This document shows, in pieces, positions 11,452-18,672 of a stretch of DNA of 63,257 nucleotides. The stretch lies in NCBI RefSeq assembly GCF_002198735.1, contig NZ_MWLO01000153.1, positions 9,590 to 72,846 of the forward strand, in the 5' to 3' direction. Both the position numbers and the translations under genes were made by a program. This stretch comes from Ideonella sp. A 288 (GTDB taxonomy: Bacteria; Pseudomonadota; Gammaproteobacteria; Burkholderiales; Burkholderiaceae_C). The stretch's first letter is position 1. Each line of letters starts with the position of its first letter. The notes under the pieces were generated by a model that saw only the letters and a list, made by a program, of their open reading frames with translations, did not search any database and was not told where the DNA came from.

Positions 11452-11468
11452 CCTACGGCCGGCGCCTC

Positions 11469-11750
11469 ATGGCCCGCCCTGAACTGCCGCCCGGCCTAGT
11501 GCGCATCCATGCGCTGATCGGGACTCGCGCCGTGACGGCCCGCGACGCCCGTCCGCGCGGGGGCCGATGGTGGGCCCTGTGGCCACGGGAAGGCGTCGCG
11601 GGCCTGACTCCCTACACCGAAGCCGCCGCCCTGTGGACTGCCGTGGCAGCCGGCGAGTTCCCACAGCCCGTGGCCGGGCCCTGGGGCGTGGCATGGCGCC
11701 TCGCTGACGTGGAGCGCTGGCACCGATGGCGCGCGGCCGTCCCCAAATGA
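11469..11750 (+). CDS. AlpA-like small regulator
   Basis: A 93-residue protein. The C-terminal half (AAGEFPQPVAGPWGVAWRLA then DVERW) closely resembles the wing and last helix of AlpA-type phage regulators, where GEFPxPxxxGxxxxxWxxxxVxxW is typical. The N-terminal half is rich in Arg and Trp (GGRWWALWPREG) and less standard. AlpA-type proteins activate integrase or replication genes in P4-like satellites. It immediately precedes the replication gene. Confidence 0.6.
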   Translation: MARPELPPGLVRIHALIGTRAVTARDARPRGGRWWALWPREGVAGLTPYTEAAALWTAVAAGEFPQPVAGPWGVAWRLADVERWHRWRAAVPK

Positions 11751-11861
11751 ACGAAGCCCCGACCGGTGCGAACGGTGCGAGGCTTCAAAGAGAACAAGCG
11801 AAATGAATTGTATAGACAACCCGCGACCGGGCGCAACGGCCGTACCGAGGGAGTCCCTTCG

Positions 11862-14225
11862 GTGAACCTCAACAACATTCTCAACGACCCCGCGCTGGCC
11901 GGAATGCGGGCTGTAAATCAGTGGCTCATATACCGCGTTAGCCAGAGCGCCAAGCGGCCGGGCAAGCTGGACAAGATTCCGCTGCACTACGCGACGTGTC
12001 AACCCACAAGCGTGACTGCCGCCGAGTCGTGGACGGACGTTACTACCGCGGTCAGCGTCGCCAGCGTACTCGGCGATACCTACGGGGTGGGCTTCTGCTT
12101 CACGCCGAACTGCGGGTTCTGGTTCCTCGACCTCGACTCTTGCCTCCTGGGGCCCGGACTGTGGTCGCCGCTGGCCGTGCGGATGGTCACTCAGGCGCTG
12201 CCGGGCGCTGCCGTGGAGGTCAGCGTCAGCGGGAAAGGACTGCACCTGTTCGGCAGCGGCCGGGTGCCGCCGCACAGCAACAGGAACGCCGAGCATCACG
12301 CCGAGCTCTACACCGCGGACCGGTTCTGCGCGCTGTCGGGAGACTCACTCCAAGGGGACTGCTCGGTCGACCTCACGGAGCGGATTTCCTGGGTCGCATC
12401 GACGTACTTTCCCGCTCGGGCCGCGGCCGCCGGGGGCGTGGTGCCCGACACCGGCCCTCGTGCCGACTGGCGCGGCCCGACGGACGATGCGGATCTCCTG
12501 CGGCGGGCCCTGCAGTCGCACTCCGCGCGTTCGACGTTCGGGGGCGGGGCATCGTTCGCGGACCTGTGGACGGCGGACGAGCGCGTGCTCGCTGGGGCGT
12601 TCCCGCCGGACAACCAGCACGACCCGTTCAATCGGTCAGACGCTGACGCCGCGCTTTTGGCTCACCTTGCGTTCTGGACCGGCTGCGACCGCGAGCGTAT
12701 GCGGCGCCTGCTCCCTAAATCGGCCCTGGCCCGAGAGAAACACGACCGTGACGATTACCTCGAACGCACGATTGACTTTGTGGCGACCAACCAGCGAGAG
12801 GTACTGCAGGACAAACCCATCGAGCCGCTGGCCACGGCTGCACCGTCGACAACCCCACCGGCTATGACGACGGTCGACGGCAATACCTTTCTCAACGCTG
12901 TGGACCAAGCGGCCCTGTTCGCGGGGTGCGTCTATGTCGTCGACGCCCATCGCGTGCTAACGCCTACGGGAGTCATGCTCAAGCCTGACCAGTTCAGGGC
13001 CAAGTACGGCGGATACACGTTCGCGATGGATGCTCGCAACGAGCGGACATCGAAGGACGCATTCGAGGCGTTCACACAGTCGCAGGTACTGCGAGCCCCG
13101 AAAGTCGACGGTACGTGCTTTCGGCCGGGCCTGCCGTATGGGGCGATCGTGACCGCGGGCGGGCGCACGCGGGCGAACACATGGGTTCCTGCCGAGGTCG
13201 CGCGCTGCAAGGGCGACGCGACGCCTTTCCTCGACCACCTGCACAAGCTGCTCCCAGTGCCCGGGGATTTCGAGATCGCGCTCGCGTACATGGCTTTCTG
13301 CGTGCAGTACCCCGGGGTCAAAGCCCCCTGGGCCCTGGTCCTGCAAGGCGTGGAGGGCAACGGCAAAACATTGTTGTCTCGATGCCTGGCGCGCGCCCTG
13401 GGATCTCAATACGTGCACTGGCCCAAGGCCAGCAAGATAGCCGCTCAGTTCAATAGTTGGCTTGTGGGCAAGCTACTGTACTGCGTGGAGGACATTTACA
13501 CCGATCGCAAGGTGAACGTACTGGAGGAACTCAAGCCGATGATTGCCGGGGGCGACGAACTGGAGATCGAGGCCAAAGGGGTCGACCAAGTCAGCGCCGA
13601 GATATGCGGGAACTTCATCATCAACACGAACCACCCCGACGGCATCCTCAAAACCCGGAACGACCGGCGGTTCTGTTGGCTGGCCTGTGACCAGCAGACC
13701 GTGGACGACCTGGTGCGGTGCGGCATGCCCGAGGCCTACCACGTAGCGCTGCATCGATGGCTCAACCACGAGGACGGCTACGCCATCGTGGCTGAGTTCC
13801 TGGCGACCTACGCTATCCCCGACCGCCTGAACCCGGCGCGAGGATGCACACGCGCGCCGAAGACATCAACGACCGAGGCGGCAATCGCGCAGAGTCTCGG
13901 CGACGCCGAACACGAGATCGTCAACGCGATAGACGAGGGGCTGCCCGGTTTCCGCGGGGGCTGGATTTCGAGCGCGATGATCGACCGGACGCTTAAGGCT
14001 GAACGCGTGGATACGCGGCTGCCCCGCAAGGCCCGAGGGGCGTTCATCCGGTCCCTGGGCTACGTGACGCACCCGGGCCTGCCGAAAGGGCAGACCGACA
14101 ACGTTGTGCTGCCCGACGGGAAGAAGCCGGTGTTGTACGTGAAGCCGGGTCACCAAACGGTCGGGCTGACAGTGCGCGTCGAGATTGCACGAGCCTACGA
14201 GGCGGCACAGAGGGACCCTGAGTGA
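11862..14225 (+). CDS. Primase-polymerase/SF3 helicase (phage NrS-1 polymerase-like, DUF5906)
   Basis: A 787-residue replication protein. The N-terminal half resembles archaeo-eukaryotic primase-polymerases, with metal-binding Asp90 and Asp92 in FWFLDLDSC and a downstream VSVSGKGLHLFGSG block containing conserved Ser/Gly/His. The C-terminal half is a superfamily 3 helicase with Walker A QGVEGNGKT (Lys502) and a later NFIINTNHPDGI block resembling motif C with sensor Asn. One protein could thus prime, extend and unwind the element's DNA. A GTG at 11862 with GAGGGAG upstream is chosen; an in-frame GTG at 11766 would add 32 residues with no conserved features. Confidence 0.85.
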   Translation: MNLNNILNDPALAGMRAVNQWLIYRVSQSAKRPGKLDKIPLHYATCQPTSVTAAESWTDVTTAVSVASVLGDTYGVGFCFTPNCGFWFLDLDSCLLGPGLWSPLAVRMVTQALPGAAVEVSVSGKGLHLFGSGRVPPHSNRNAEHHAELYTADRFCALSGDSLQGDCSVDLTERISWVASTYFPARAAAAGGVVPDTGPRADWRGPTDDADLLRRALQSHSARSTFGGGASFADLWTADERVLAGAFPPDNQHDPFNRSDADAALLAHLAFWTGCDRERMRRLLPKSALAREKHDRDDYLERTIDFVATNQREVLQDKPIEPLATAAPSTTPPAMTTVDGNTFLNAVDQAALFAGCVYVVDAHRVLTPTGVMLKPDQFRAKYGGYTFAMDARNERTSKDAFEAFTQSQVLRAPKVDGTCFRPGLPYGAIVTAGGRTRANTWVPAEVARCKGDATPFLDHLHKLLPVPGDFEIALAYMAFCVQYPGVKAPWALVLQGVEGNGKTLLSRCLARALGSQYVHWPKASKIAAQFNSWLVGKLLYCVEDIYTDRKVNVLEELKPMIAGGDELEIEAKGVDQVSAEICGNFIINTNHPDGILKTRNDRRFCWLACDQQTVDDLVRCGMPEAYHVALHRWLNHEDGYAIVAEFLATYAIPDRLNPARGCTRAPKTSTTEAAIAQSLGDAEHEIVNAIDEGLPGFRGGWISSAMIDRTLKAERVDTRLPRKARGAFIRSLGYVTHPGLPKGQTDNVVLPDGKKPVLYVKPGHQTVGLTVRVEIARAYEAAQRDPE

Positions 14226-14640
14226 CGCCACCGCGTACCTATAAACCTACTACCTACCACGTGTGGATTGCGTGGCGGCGGCGGCCGGCGGCCGGCGCTA
14301 TTTATGGCCACAGTGGCGGGCGTCCTGCTCCTGTCGTCTTCTGTTGATCTTTGAAATTTAGTAGGTAAGTAGGTAAACAGAGGCTCTACAGAGGGAGCGA
14401 CCGCTACCTACGACCAACCTACGAACTGTGTCGACGTAGGTCTGACGCTCGACCCGCACCGGGCTATCGCTACCAAGCGCGCACACGATAGGCGCTATTT
14501 CTCTATGACGAAGCGCGCTATTTCGCCAATTCATAAAACACGGGACAGCGCTCGGAATAGCGATTTTGCGCCGACGCAGATTAGCCCGATCATGTGGCCG
14601 CCCGGCGATAAATAGCGCCTCAACCCTGGAGCACTCAACC
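14226..14640. other. Iteron-rich, origin-like intergenic region
   Basis: This 415-bp gap follows the replication gene and carries two repeat families. Family 1 is ACCTAC/GTAGGT, with copies near 14235-14258, inverted at 14361-14376, direct again at 14404-14422 and inverted at 14435. Family 2 is GCGCTATTT: 14294-14305, 14491-14500 and 14515-14523, with inverted copies at 14556-14562 and 14608-14619. The outermost pair (GGCGCTATTTAT and ATAAATAGCGCC) is a perfect 12-bp inversion. A locally AT-rich stretch lies at 14340-14380. The layout is that of an iteron origin of replication. Confidence 0.6.
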
Positions 14641-15129
14641 ATGACCCCGCACACGACCAATGCCTGCCCCTGTGACCCCGCGCGCCCCGTGCTGTACCGC
14701 CTCGCCGACGGCGTCACCCGACTGGAGCGCCGTGCCGATGCCATCGCCTGGGGGCCGCTGCCCGTTGACGAGGGCCGCGTGCTGGCATTCGCCCAGCTTC
14801 AGGCCGGACCATGGCACCAGTGGGCGGCCGACGCCCACACCGCCAGCGACCACCCGGGAGACGCGGATACCGTTGTCGAGATCGACCTCGACGACGGGGG
14901 CGACCTGCATATCGACTGGGCCGACGCCTTCAACTGGGGCGCTGGCCCTGACGGCATTGGCAGCGTCGCGCGGTATCGCGTGCTGACGCCCGCCGCGCCC
15001 GTCGTCGGCCTCGAATCCGGGGGCGCACGCAGCCACACCCGGCCCATGCCGGCACGTCGCCACCGTCGCCACGCTGGGCCCTGGCGCGCCCGTGGCCCGG
15101 CAGCCTGTGCCCCGTGGTGGGCGATGTGA
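14641..15129 (+). CDS. Hypothetical element protein
   Basis: A 162-residue protein of unknown family. Residues 1-115 look like a folded acidic domain (VVEIDLDDGGDLHIDWADAF); the last 45 residues are basic and His/Arg/Pro-rich. No transmembrane or signal segment. It lies directly after the origin-like region, with CTGGAG 8 nt before the ATG. The basic tail could be nucleic-acid binding, but the sharp change in composition also allows a different true end or a decayed C-terminus. Confidence 0.6.
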   Translation: MTPHTTNACPCDPARPVLYRLADGVTRLERRADAIAWGPLPVDEGRVLAFAQLQAGPWHQWAADAHTASDHPGDADTVVEIDLDDGGDLHIDWADAFNWGAGPDGIGSVARYRVLTPAAPVVGLESGGARSHTRPMPARRHRRHAGPWRARGPAACAPWWAM

Positions 15130-15829
15130 CGAGGCGCGCCATGCTGGCAGCCGCCTGAACAGCACGCACGCCCACGACCGGCCCCTGATGCGCACCGCAG
15201 CGCACAGGGGCCGAGTCACGTCAGGGCCACGTCGGTATCGACCCGGGCCGCTGCGCGTGCAGTGGGCCCGCATGGGGGCCGCGGCGGGCCGCTGCGCGAC
15301 GTGTGGCACGGCGGCATCCGGTCGGCGAGCGTGGGGGCCCCTCAAGGGGAACGAGAGCCGCGGGCGGGAACAAGCCCGATGGTCGAGAACTTCCAAGGGC
15401 TTGAACTTGAATCTTGCTCGGGCACCACGTCACGCAGCGAGCGCGGACGGCCGGCGGCAGTCCGATCGACTGCGCGCACCGGCCGCCGACGCCCGCGGCC
15501 GGCGAACGAGGGGGCCCCCATGGGGCCACGGGCCGGGCGGGCACGAAGAGGCCCGATGGTCGACCGAATTTGGCCCTGCGATCTATGAACTCAGTTCCCG
15601 GACCTGGAATCAGGCCCGGACCTGGAATCAGGCCCACGAATCCGCGCGCCCCGAGGGCCAGCCCGGGCGCCTGCCCGTCCGCCGGATAACGAAACGGCTT
15701 TAGGTGCGCTTGTTGCGCGATTCGGCGCCAATGCACGAACTGCATAACGAAATGACTGTGATGGACTACCCGCAGCGATGCGAAGACCATCCCGGCAACG
15801 CATCAACCGCACCAACTGCACGAGACGCC
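15130..15829. other. Repeat-bearing stretch without a convincing gene
   Basis: About 700 bp with several open frames but none with a good start, ribosome-binding site or recognisable motif. It contains an 18-bp unit (CCCGGACCTGGAATCAGG) repeated twice in tandem at 15597-15632. It also holds two diverged copies of a block of about 55 bp (around 15333-15385 and 15510-15562) sharing GGGGGCCCC and CCCGATGGTCGA. The sequence could be a regulatory, packaging or recombination region. The first usable start for the next gene is at 15731 or 15830. Confidence 0.4.
15597..15632. repeat. Two tandem 18-bp repeats
   Basis: CCCGGACCTGGAATCAGG occurs twice without gap (15597-15614 and 15615-15632), followed by CCC of a third start. 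It lies in the non-coding stretch ahead of the late-type gene run of the element. Function unknown; candidates are a regulator site or a slipped-strand duplication. Confidence 0.8.
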
Positions 15830-16084
15830 ATGACGCCCGATCCGTTCCCCGACGACCCATCTCCGCGCTGGGTCCGCCTCGCTCCCGAGGCCCGCCGCGA
15901 AGGGCAAGACCCTCGCACGATGGAAGCGGACATCCGAGACGGCCGAATCCCCGTCCGAGTTCGTTCGTTCGGCGCCCGCGAGATCCTCTACATCCATGCC
16001 GGTGACCTCGCGCGCTGGCGGCAGTCCTTCGCATCCCCCAACCACCAACCGGGAATACACCGTGTGCTCCAAGCCCTTCGATAG
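15830..16084 (+). CDS. Small excisionase-like/HTH-like protein
   Basis: An 84-residue protein. IRDGRIPVRVRS followed by ILYIHAGDLARW resembles the wing and final helix of excisionase-type DNA-binding domains, so it may regulate the genes downstream. Earlier in-frame starts at 15731 and 15761 would extend it; none has a strong ribosome-binding site, so the start is uncertain. It overlaps the next gene by 23 bp, and from here to 22037 nearly every gene overlaps or abuts the next. Confidence 0.6.
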   Translation: MTPDPFPDDPSPRWVRLAPEARREGQDPRTMEADIRDGRIPVRVRSFGAREILYIHAGDLARWRQSFASPNHQPGIHRVLQALR

Positions 16085-16397
16085 CCTACCCGCCGCAGTC
16101 CGCGCCCGAGACGCCGGCCTACCCTCTGCGGCCGACTGGCGCGCCGCCGGCCTCACTGCCCTGACTGCCGGCGGTATGCCCGAGGCTGCCGCCCGGGGCC
16201 TCCTGGGCATCTCGGCCAGCCTGGCCACGCCCGGCACGCCCGCACCGCCCGCTGCCCTGGCCAAGCCCGACGGCAACCCCTGGCGCGCCCGCATCGAGCA
16301 CCAGCGCTGGCAGGCGAACGTGCGCCGCGCGCTGGCCGACACCAACATGACCGCGGCGCAGATCGTCGCAGCGTACGGACCGAGGCCCACGCGATGA
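16062..16397 (+). CDS. Hypothetical element protein
   Basis: A 111-residue protein starting at a GTG inside the end of the preceding gene. Ala/Pro-rich, with a C-terminal charged helix (NPWRARIEHQRWQANVRRAL) and a short helix-turn-helix-like end (DTNMTAAQIVAAYG). No family recognised. Its stop overlaps the next start (ATGA), so it belongs to a coupled operon. An earlier start at 15996 is possible but would overlap the previous gene more deeply. Confidence 0.6.
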   Translation: MCSKPFDSLPAAVRARDAGLPSAADWRAAGLTALTAGGMPEAAARGLLGISASLATPGTPAPPAALAKPDGNPWRARIEHQRWQANVRRALADTNMTAAQIVAAYGPRPTR

Positions 16398-16786
16398 ACT
16401 ACGACCACCAGAAGTTCACCCGCCTATCGCTGCAGGTCGACGGCCTGCGAGGCGAGCGCGATAGCGCATTGCAGATGATCCGAGACGAACAGCAAGGCAT
16501 CACGGCCGAGCACCTGCGAATGAGGCGCCACTTCCAGAAGCTGGACACGGCAACCGCCGACGCACCGCCCTCGCAGTGGCTGGACGCGGGGGCCGATGTC
16601 CTGGCCGCGATCGGCGTCAAGCGCGGGGAGATCGAGGCCCTCATACGGGCGCAATCGCGGGTCGAAGCTGTGCGCAAGCGCCTCGCGGAACTCGACAGCG
16701 AACTGACCGCCCGGGTTGCCGTCCTGTCGGCCTGCCGCGATTACGTCGCCATACAGGACGGACAACTGAAAGTCTACGCACCATGA
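16394..16786 (+). CDS. Hypothetical coiled-coil protein
   Basis: A 130-residue protein rich in heptad-like Leu and charged residues: SLQVDGLRGERDSALQMIRD near the start, SRVEAVRKRLAELDSELTAR near residues 87-108. An alpha-helical coiled coil is therefore likely. No family recognised. Its start and stop overlap both neighbours by 4 bp (ATGA each), evidence of translational coupling. Size and helical nature would suit a chaperone or assembly factor, but that is inference. Confidence 0.68.
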   Translation: MNYDHQKFTRLSLQVDGLRGERDSALQMIRDEQQGITAEHLRMRRHFQKLDTATADAPPSQWLDAGADVLAAIGVKRGEIEALIRAQSRVEAVRKRLAELDSELTARVAVLSACRDYVAIQDGQLKVYAP

Positions 16787-17280
16787 GCGCTCCCACCCTC
16801 GAAACCCTGCGCGCGAAGATCATGGAGACGCAGGCGCGCCGCGCTACCCTGACCGGCGCACCGCCCGCGCACAGTGAGATCCGCGCGGCCCTTCTGGCGC
16901 ACCTGAGCGAGTCGGCCGATCGAACCTCTCGCGCTGCAGGCGCCCGTGTGGCCAGCCATCCCGCCCACGCGCTGCGCGTCCCCGTCGGCCCTGACGGGTC
17001 GGTCGACCTGGCGCCGCTGCTGTCGCTGCTGTTCGGGCCCGACCGCCTGGCGAAGCCGCTGCTGTCCGCAATGGAAGGTCTGAACCTGCCCGATGGCATG
17101 CCGGCTGCAGAACGCGCGGCAACTGTGGCCGCCCTCGACGCCGAGCTCGACGACCTGGAGCGCCGCGAGGAACGCGAGGTCTGCCGCATGGAAGCTGCCG
17201 GACGGCGCGTCCTGCGTCGCCCGAACGCACGCCCCGATATCGTGTTGGCTCTGACCGACGCCGCCGGGGGCACGGCGTGA
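16783..17280 (+). CDS. Hypothetical element protein
   Basis: A 165-residue protein, mainly helical, with amphipathic segments at the N-terminus (TLETLRAKIMETQARRATLT) and a charged helix near the C-terminus (AELDDLERREEREVCRMEAA). No catalytic motif, signal peptide or membrane helix. ATG overlaps the preceding stop and its stop overlaps the following GTG start (GTGA). Function unknown. Confidence 0.66.
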   Translation: MSAPTLETLRAKIMETQARRATLTGAPPAHSEIRAALLAHLSESADRTSRAAGARVASHPAHALRVPVGPDGSVDLAPLLSLLFGPDRLAKPLLSAMEGLNLPDGMPAAERAATVAALDAELDDLERREEREVCRMEAAGRRVLRRPNARPDIVLALTDAAGGTA

Positions 17281-17903
17281 CCGTCACTGTCAACGTGTCG
17301 ACGCCCGAAGCGCTGGCCGACTGGATACTCGAAGGCCCGGCCGGCCCCGTGCTGCAAGCCCTGGTGTCTGAAGCCTGCGCGTTCGGCCTGGCAGTGGAGC
17401 GCGCGGGCCCGGCCTACCGCGTCCGAGGCGACAGGGGCACGAAGGCTGCGCTCGCTGCCCTGGCTGTCGAGTTCGGTGACGCGTACGGCTGCGCTCCCGA
17501 GGCCCCACCCGTCAACGGGGTCAACGTGACCGCCACCACCCGGGCGAAGGCACCGACGGCCCGCACGACGGTCGTGCACGGCACGCAGGCGCACGCCCTC
17601 ATCGCAGGAGCAATCGACCACGGTCTGACCGTTGAGCGGATCGGCGCCTACCGCTTCGCAGTCAACGGCCCGACCGTCGTGCAAATGCGATGGTGGGCCG
17701 CGGTGCAGGGCGTGACCGTCGACGAAGCCGCCGCAGTATTCGGCCTCAAGCCCGCGGACATTGCCCGCGAGGACGCGCCGATCGCTGTCCGTGTGGAACT
17801 GCCGGCCCGTCGGTCGGAGTCGGACATTACCCGCAACCTGACCGGCGACATAACCAAGGTGGTGATGGTCGAGCGCACCACCACCACCACCGCGGAGGCA
17901 TAA
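17277..17903 (+). CDS. Hypothetical protein with internal duplication
   Basis: A 208-residue protein that begins at a GTG coupled to the preceding stop. Two regions share a pattern: GLAVERAGPAYRVRG near residue 40 and GLTVERIGAYRFAVNG near residue 116. This points to an internal duplication of a small alpha/beta unit of about 65-75 residues. The end is a Thr run (VERTTTTTAEA). No known domain. Duplicated small domains often form pseudo-symmetric dimers or bind repeats. It lies in the late-type operon three genes ahead of the tape measure gene. Confidence 0.68.
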   Translation: MTVTVNVSTPEALADWILEGPAGPVLQALVSEACAFGLAVERAGPAYRVRGDRGTKAALAALAVEFGDAYGCAPEAPPVNGVNVTATTRAKAPTARTTVVHGTQAHALIAGAIDHGLTVERIGAYRFAVNGPTVVQMRWWAAVQGVTVDEAAAVFGLKPADIAREDAPIAVRVELPARRSESDITRNLTGDITKVVMVERTTTTTAEA

Positions 17904-17906
17904 CGT

Positions 17907-18134
17907 ATGGAAGAACTGTCCGCTCGACTCATTGCGATGAACGGTGCACTCGCCCCTGACTCGCCGCACCGCAACACCCTACGCGCCATCGCCGAACGGT
18001 TCAACGCTTTGTCCGCTGACACCGTGCGCGTGCGCGCTGGCGTCCGGCCGGGACACGGCATCGCCCCCCTCGCCGCCCGTCGGAACCAGATCACCACCGA
18101 CCTGGACGCGCTCGACGCGCTGATGACCGCATGA
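17907..18134 (+). CDS. Small hypothetical protein
   Basis: A 75-residue, mostly helical protein (MEELSARLIAMNGALAP; NQITTDLDALDALMTA). It starts 3 bp after the preceding stop and overlaps the next start by ATGA. No recognised family. Tight packing on both sides and the same strand argue for a real gene rather than a chance frame. Confidence 0.6.
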   Translation: MEELSARLIAMNGALAPDSPHRNTLRAIAERFNALSADTVRVRAGVRPGHGIAPLAARRNQITTDLDALDALMTA

Positions 18135-18454
18135 CCGCACCAATCGACCCCGGGCGCCTCGCTGCCCTGCGCGCCGAGCGCGACGCCGAACGCGCTGCCG
18201 CTGATGCCGACGCGCTGGCGCGGCAGGAACGCGTGTCGATCGCCGCCCGAGTCGGCCAGCGCGTCGCCTGCGATCACCTGTCCTATGCCGACCTGTGTTA
18301 TCTGGTCAACGAGACGGACACCCGGCTGTCGTTCACCATGAACGCGTGGCTGCCGCAGTTCGGGCACCCCGCGCAGCAGTTCGTGAGCGTCGACGAGGTC
18401 GAAGCGTTCCGCGCTGCGCTGCGCGATGTCCTGACCGCCGTCAACGCGGGCTGA
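18131..18454 (+). CDS. Small hypothetical protein
   Basis: A 107-residue protein with a charged N-terminal helix (LAALRAERDAERAAADADAL) and a more hydrophobic C-terminal region including SYADLCYLVNETDTRLSF. No known family or catalytic pattern. It is coupled to the preceding gene by ATGA and lies 2 bp before the next start. In tailed phages, genes of this size and position just upstream of a tape measure often encode tail assembly chaperones, but no homology is visible here. Confidence 0.62.
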   Translation: MTAPIDPGRLAALRAERDAERAAADADALARQERVSIAARVGQRVACDHLSYADLCYLVNETDTRLSFTMNAWLPQFGHPAQQFVSVDEVEAFRAALRDVLTAVNAG

Positions 18455-18456
18455 CC

Positions 18457-18666
18457 ATGGCCTACGTCGACCCATCCGTGACGGCCGAGACCATCCGCGA
18501 GCGGCAGGTTCTGGCAGCCATCCGACGACGTGGCCTGTCGCTGCACCGCCTGCACCGTGATGGCCGGGCCGTACGTGTGACCGGCCCGGGCGTCTATGTC
18601 ACTGCCTGCAACCTCGGGAGTGTGTCCCTGTCGGACCTCGCCCCCGTAGAACCCAACCGGAACTGA
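18457..18666 (+). CDS. Small hypothetical protein
   Basis: A 69-residue protein ending 6 bp before the tape measure gene. An N-terminal helix with basic residues (AETIRERQVLAAIRRRG) is followed by a beta-rich part (GRAVRVTGPGVYVTAC). It might be a small DNA-binding or assembly protein. No family recognised. Kept because it fills the gap in an otherwise overlapping operon. Confidence 0.55.
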   Translation: MAYVDPSVTAETIRERQVLAAIRRRGLSLHRLHRDGRAVRVTGPGVYVTACNLGSVSLSDLAPVEPNRN

Positions 18667-18672
18667 CCCCCC

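Noticed and set aside
15221-15790. Minus-strand 189-codon open frame with a repeated peptide
   Set aside because: No ribosome-binding site or known motif, unusual composition (Pro/Arg/Gly), and the repeat is explained by DNA duplication. Kept only as a finding about the DNA.
18131-18454. Programmed frameshift between small genes before the tape measure gene, as in lambda G/GT
   Set aside because: The overlaps are ordinary ATGA start-stop junctions and no slippery heptamer was seen at them.
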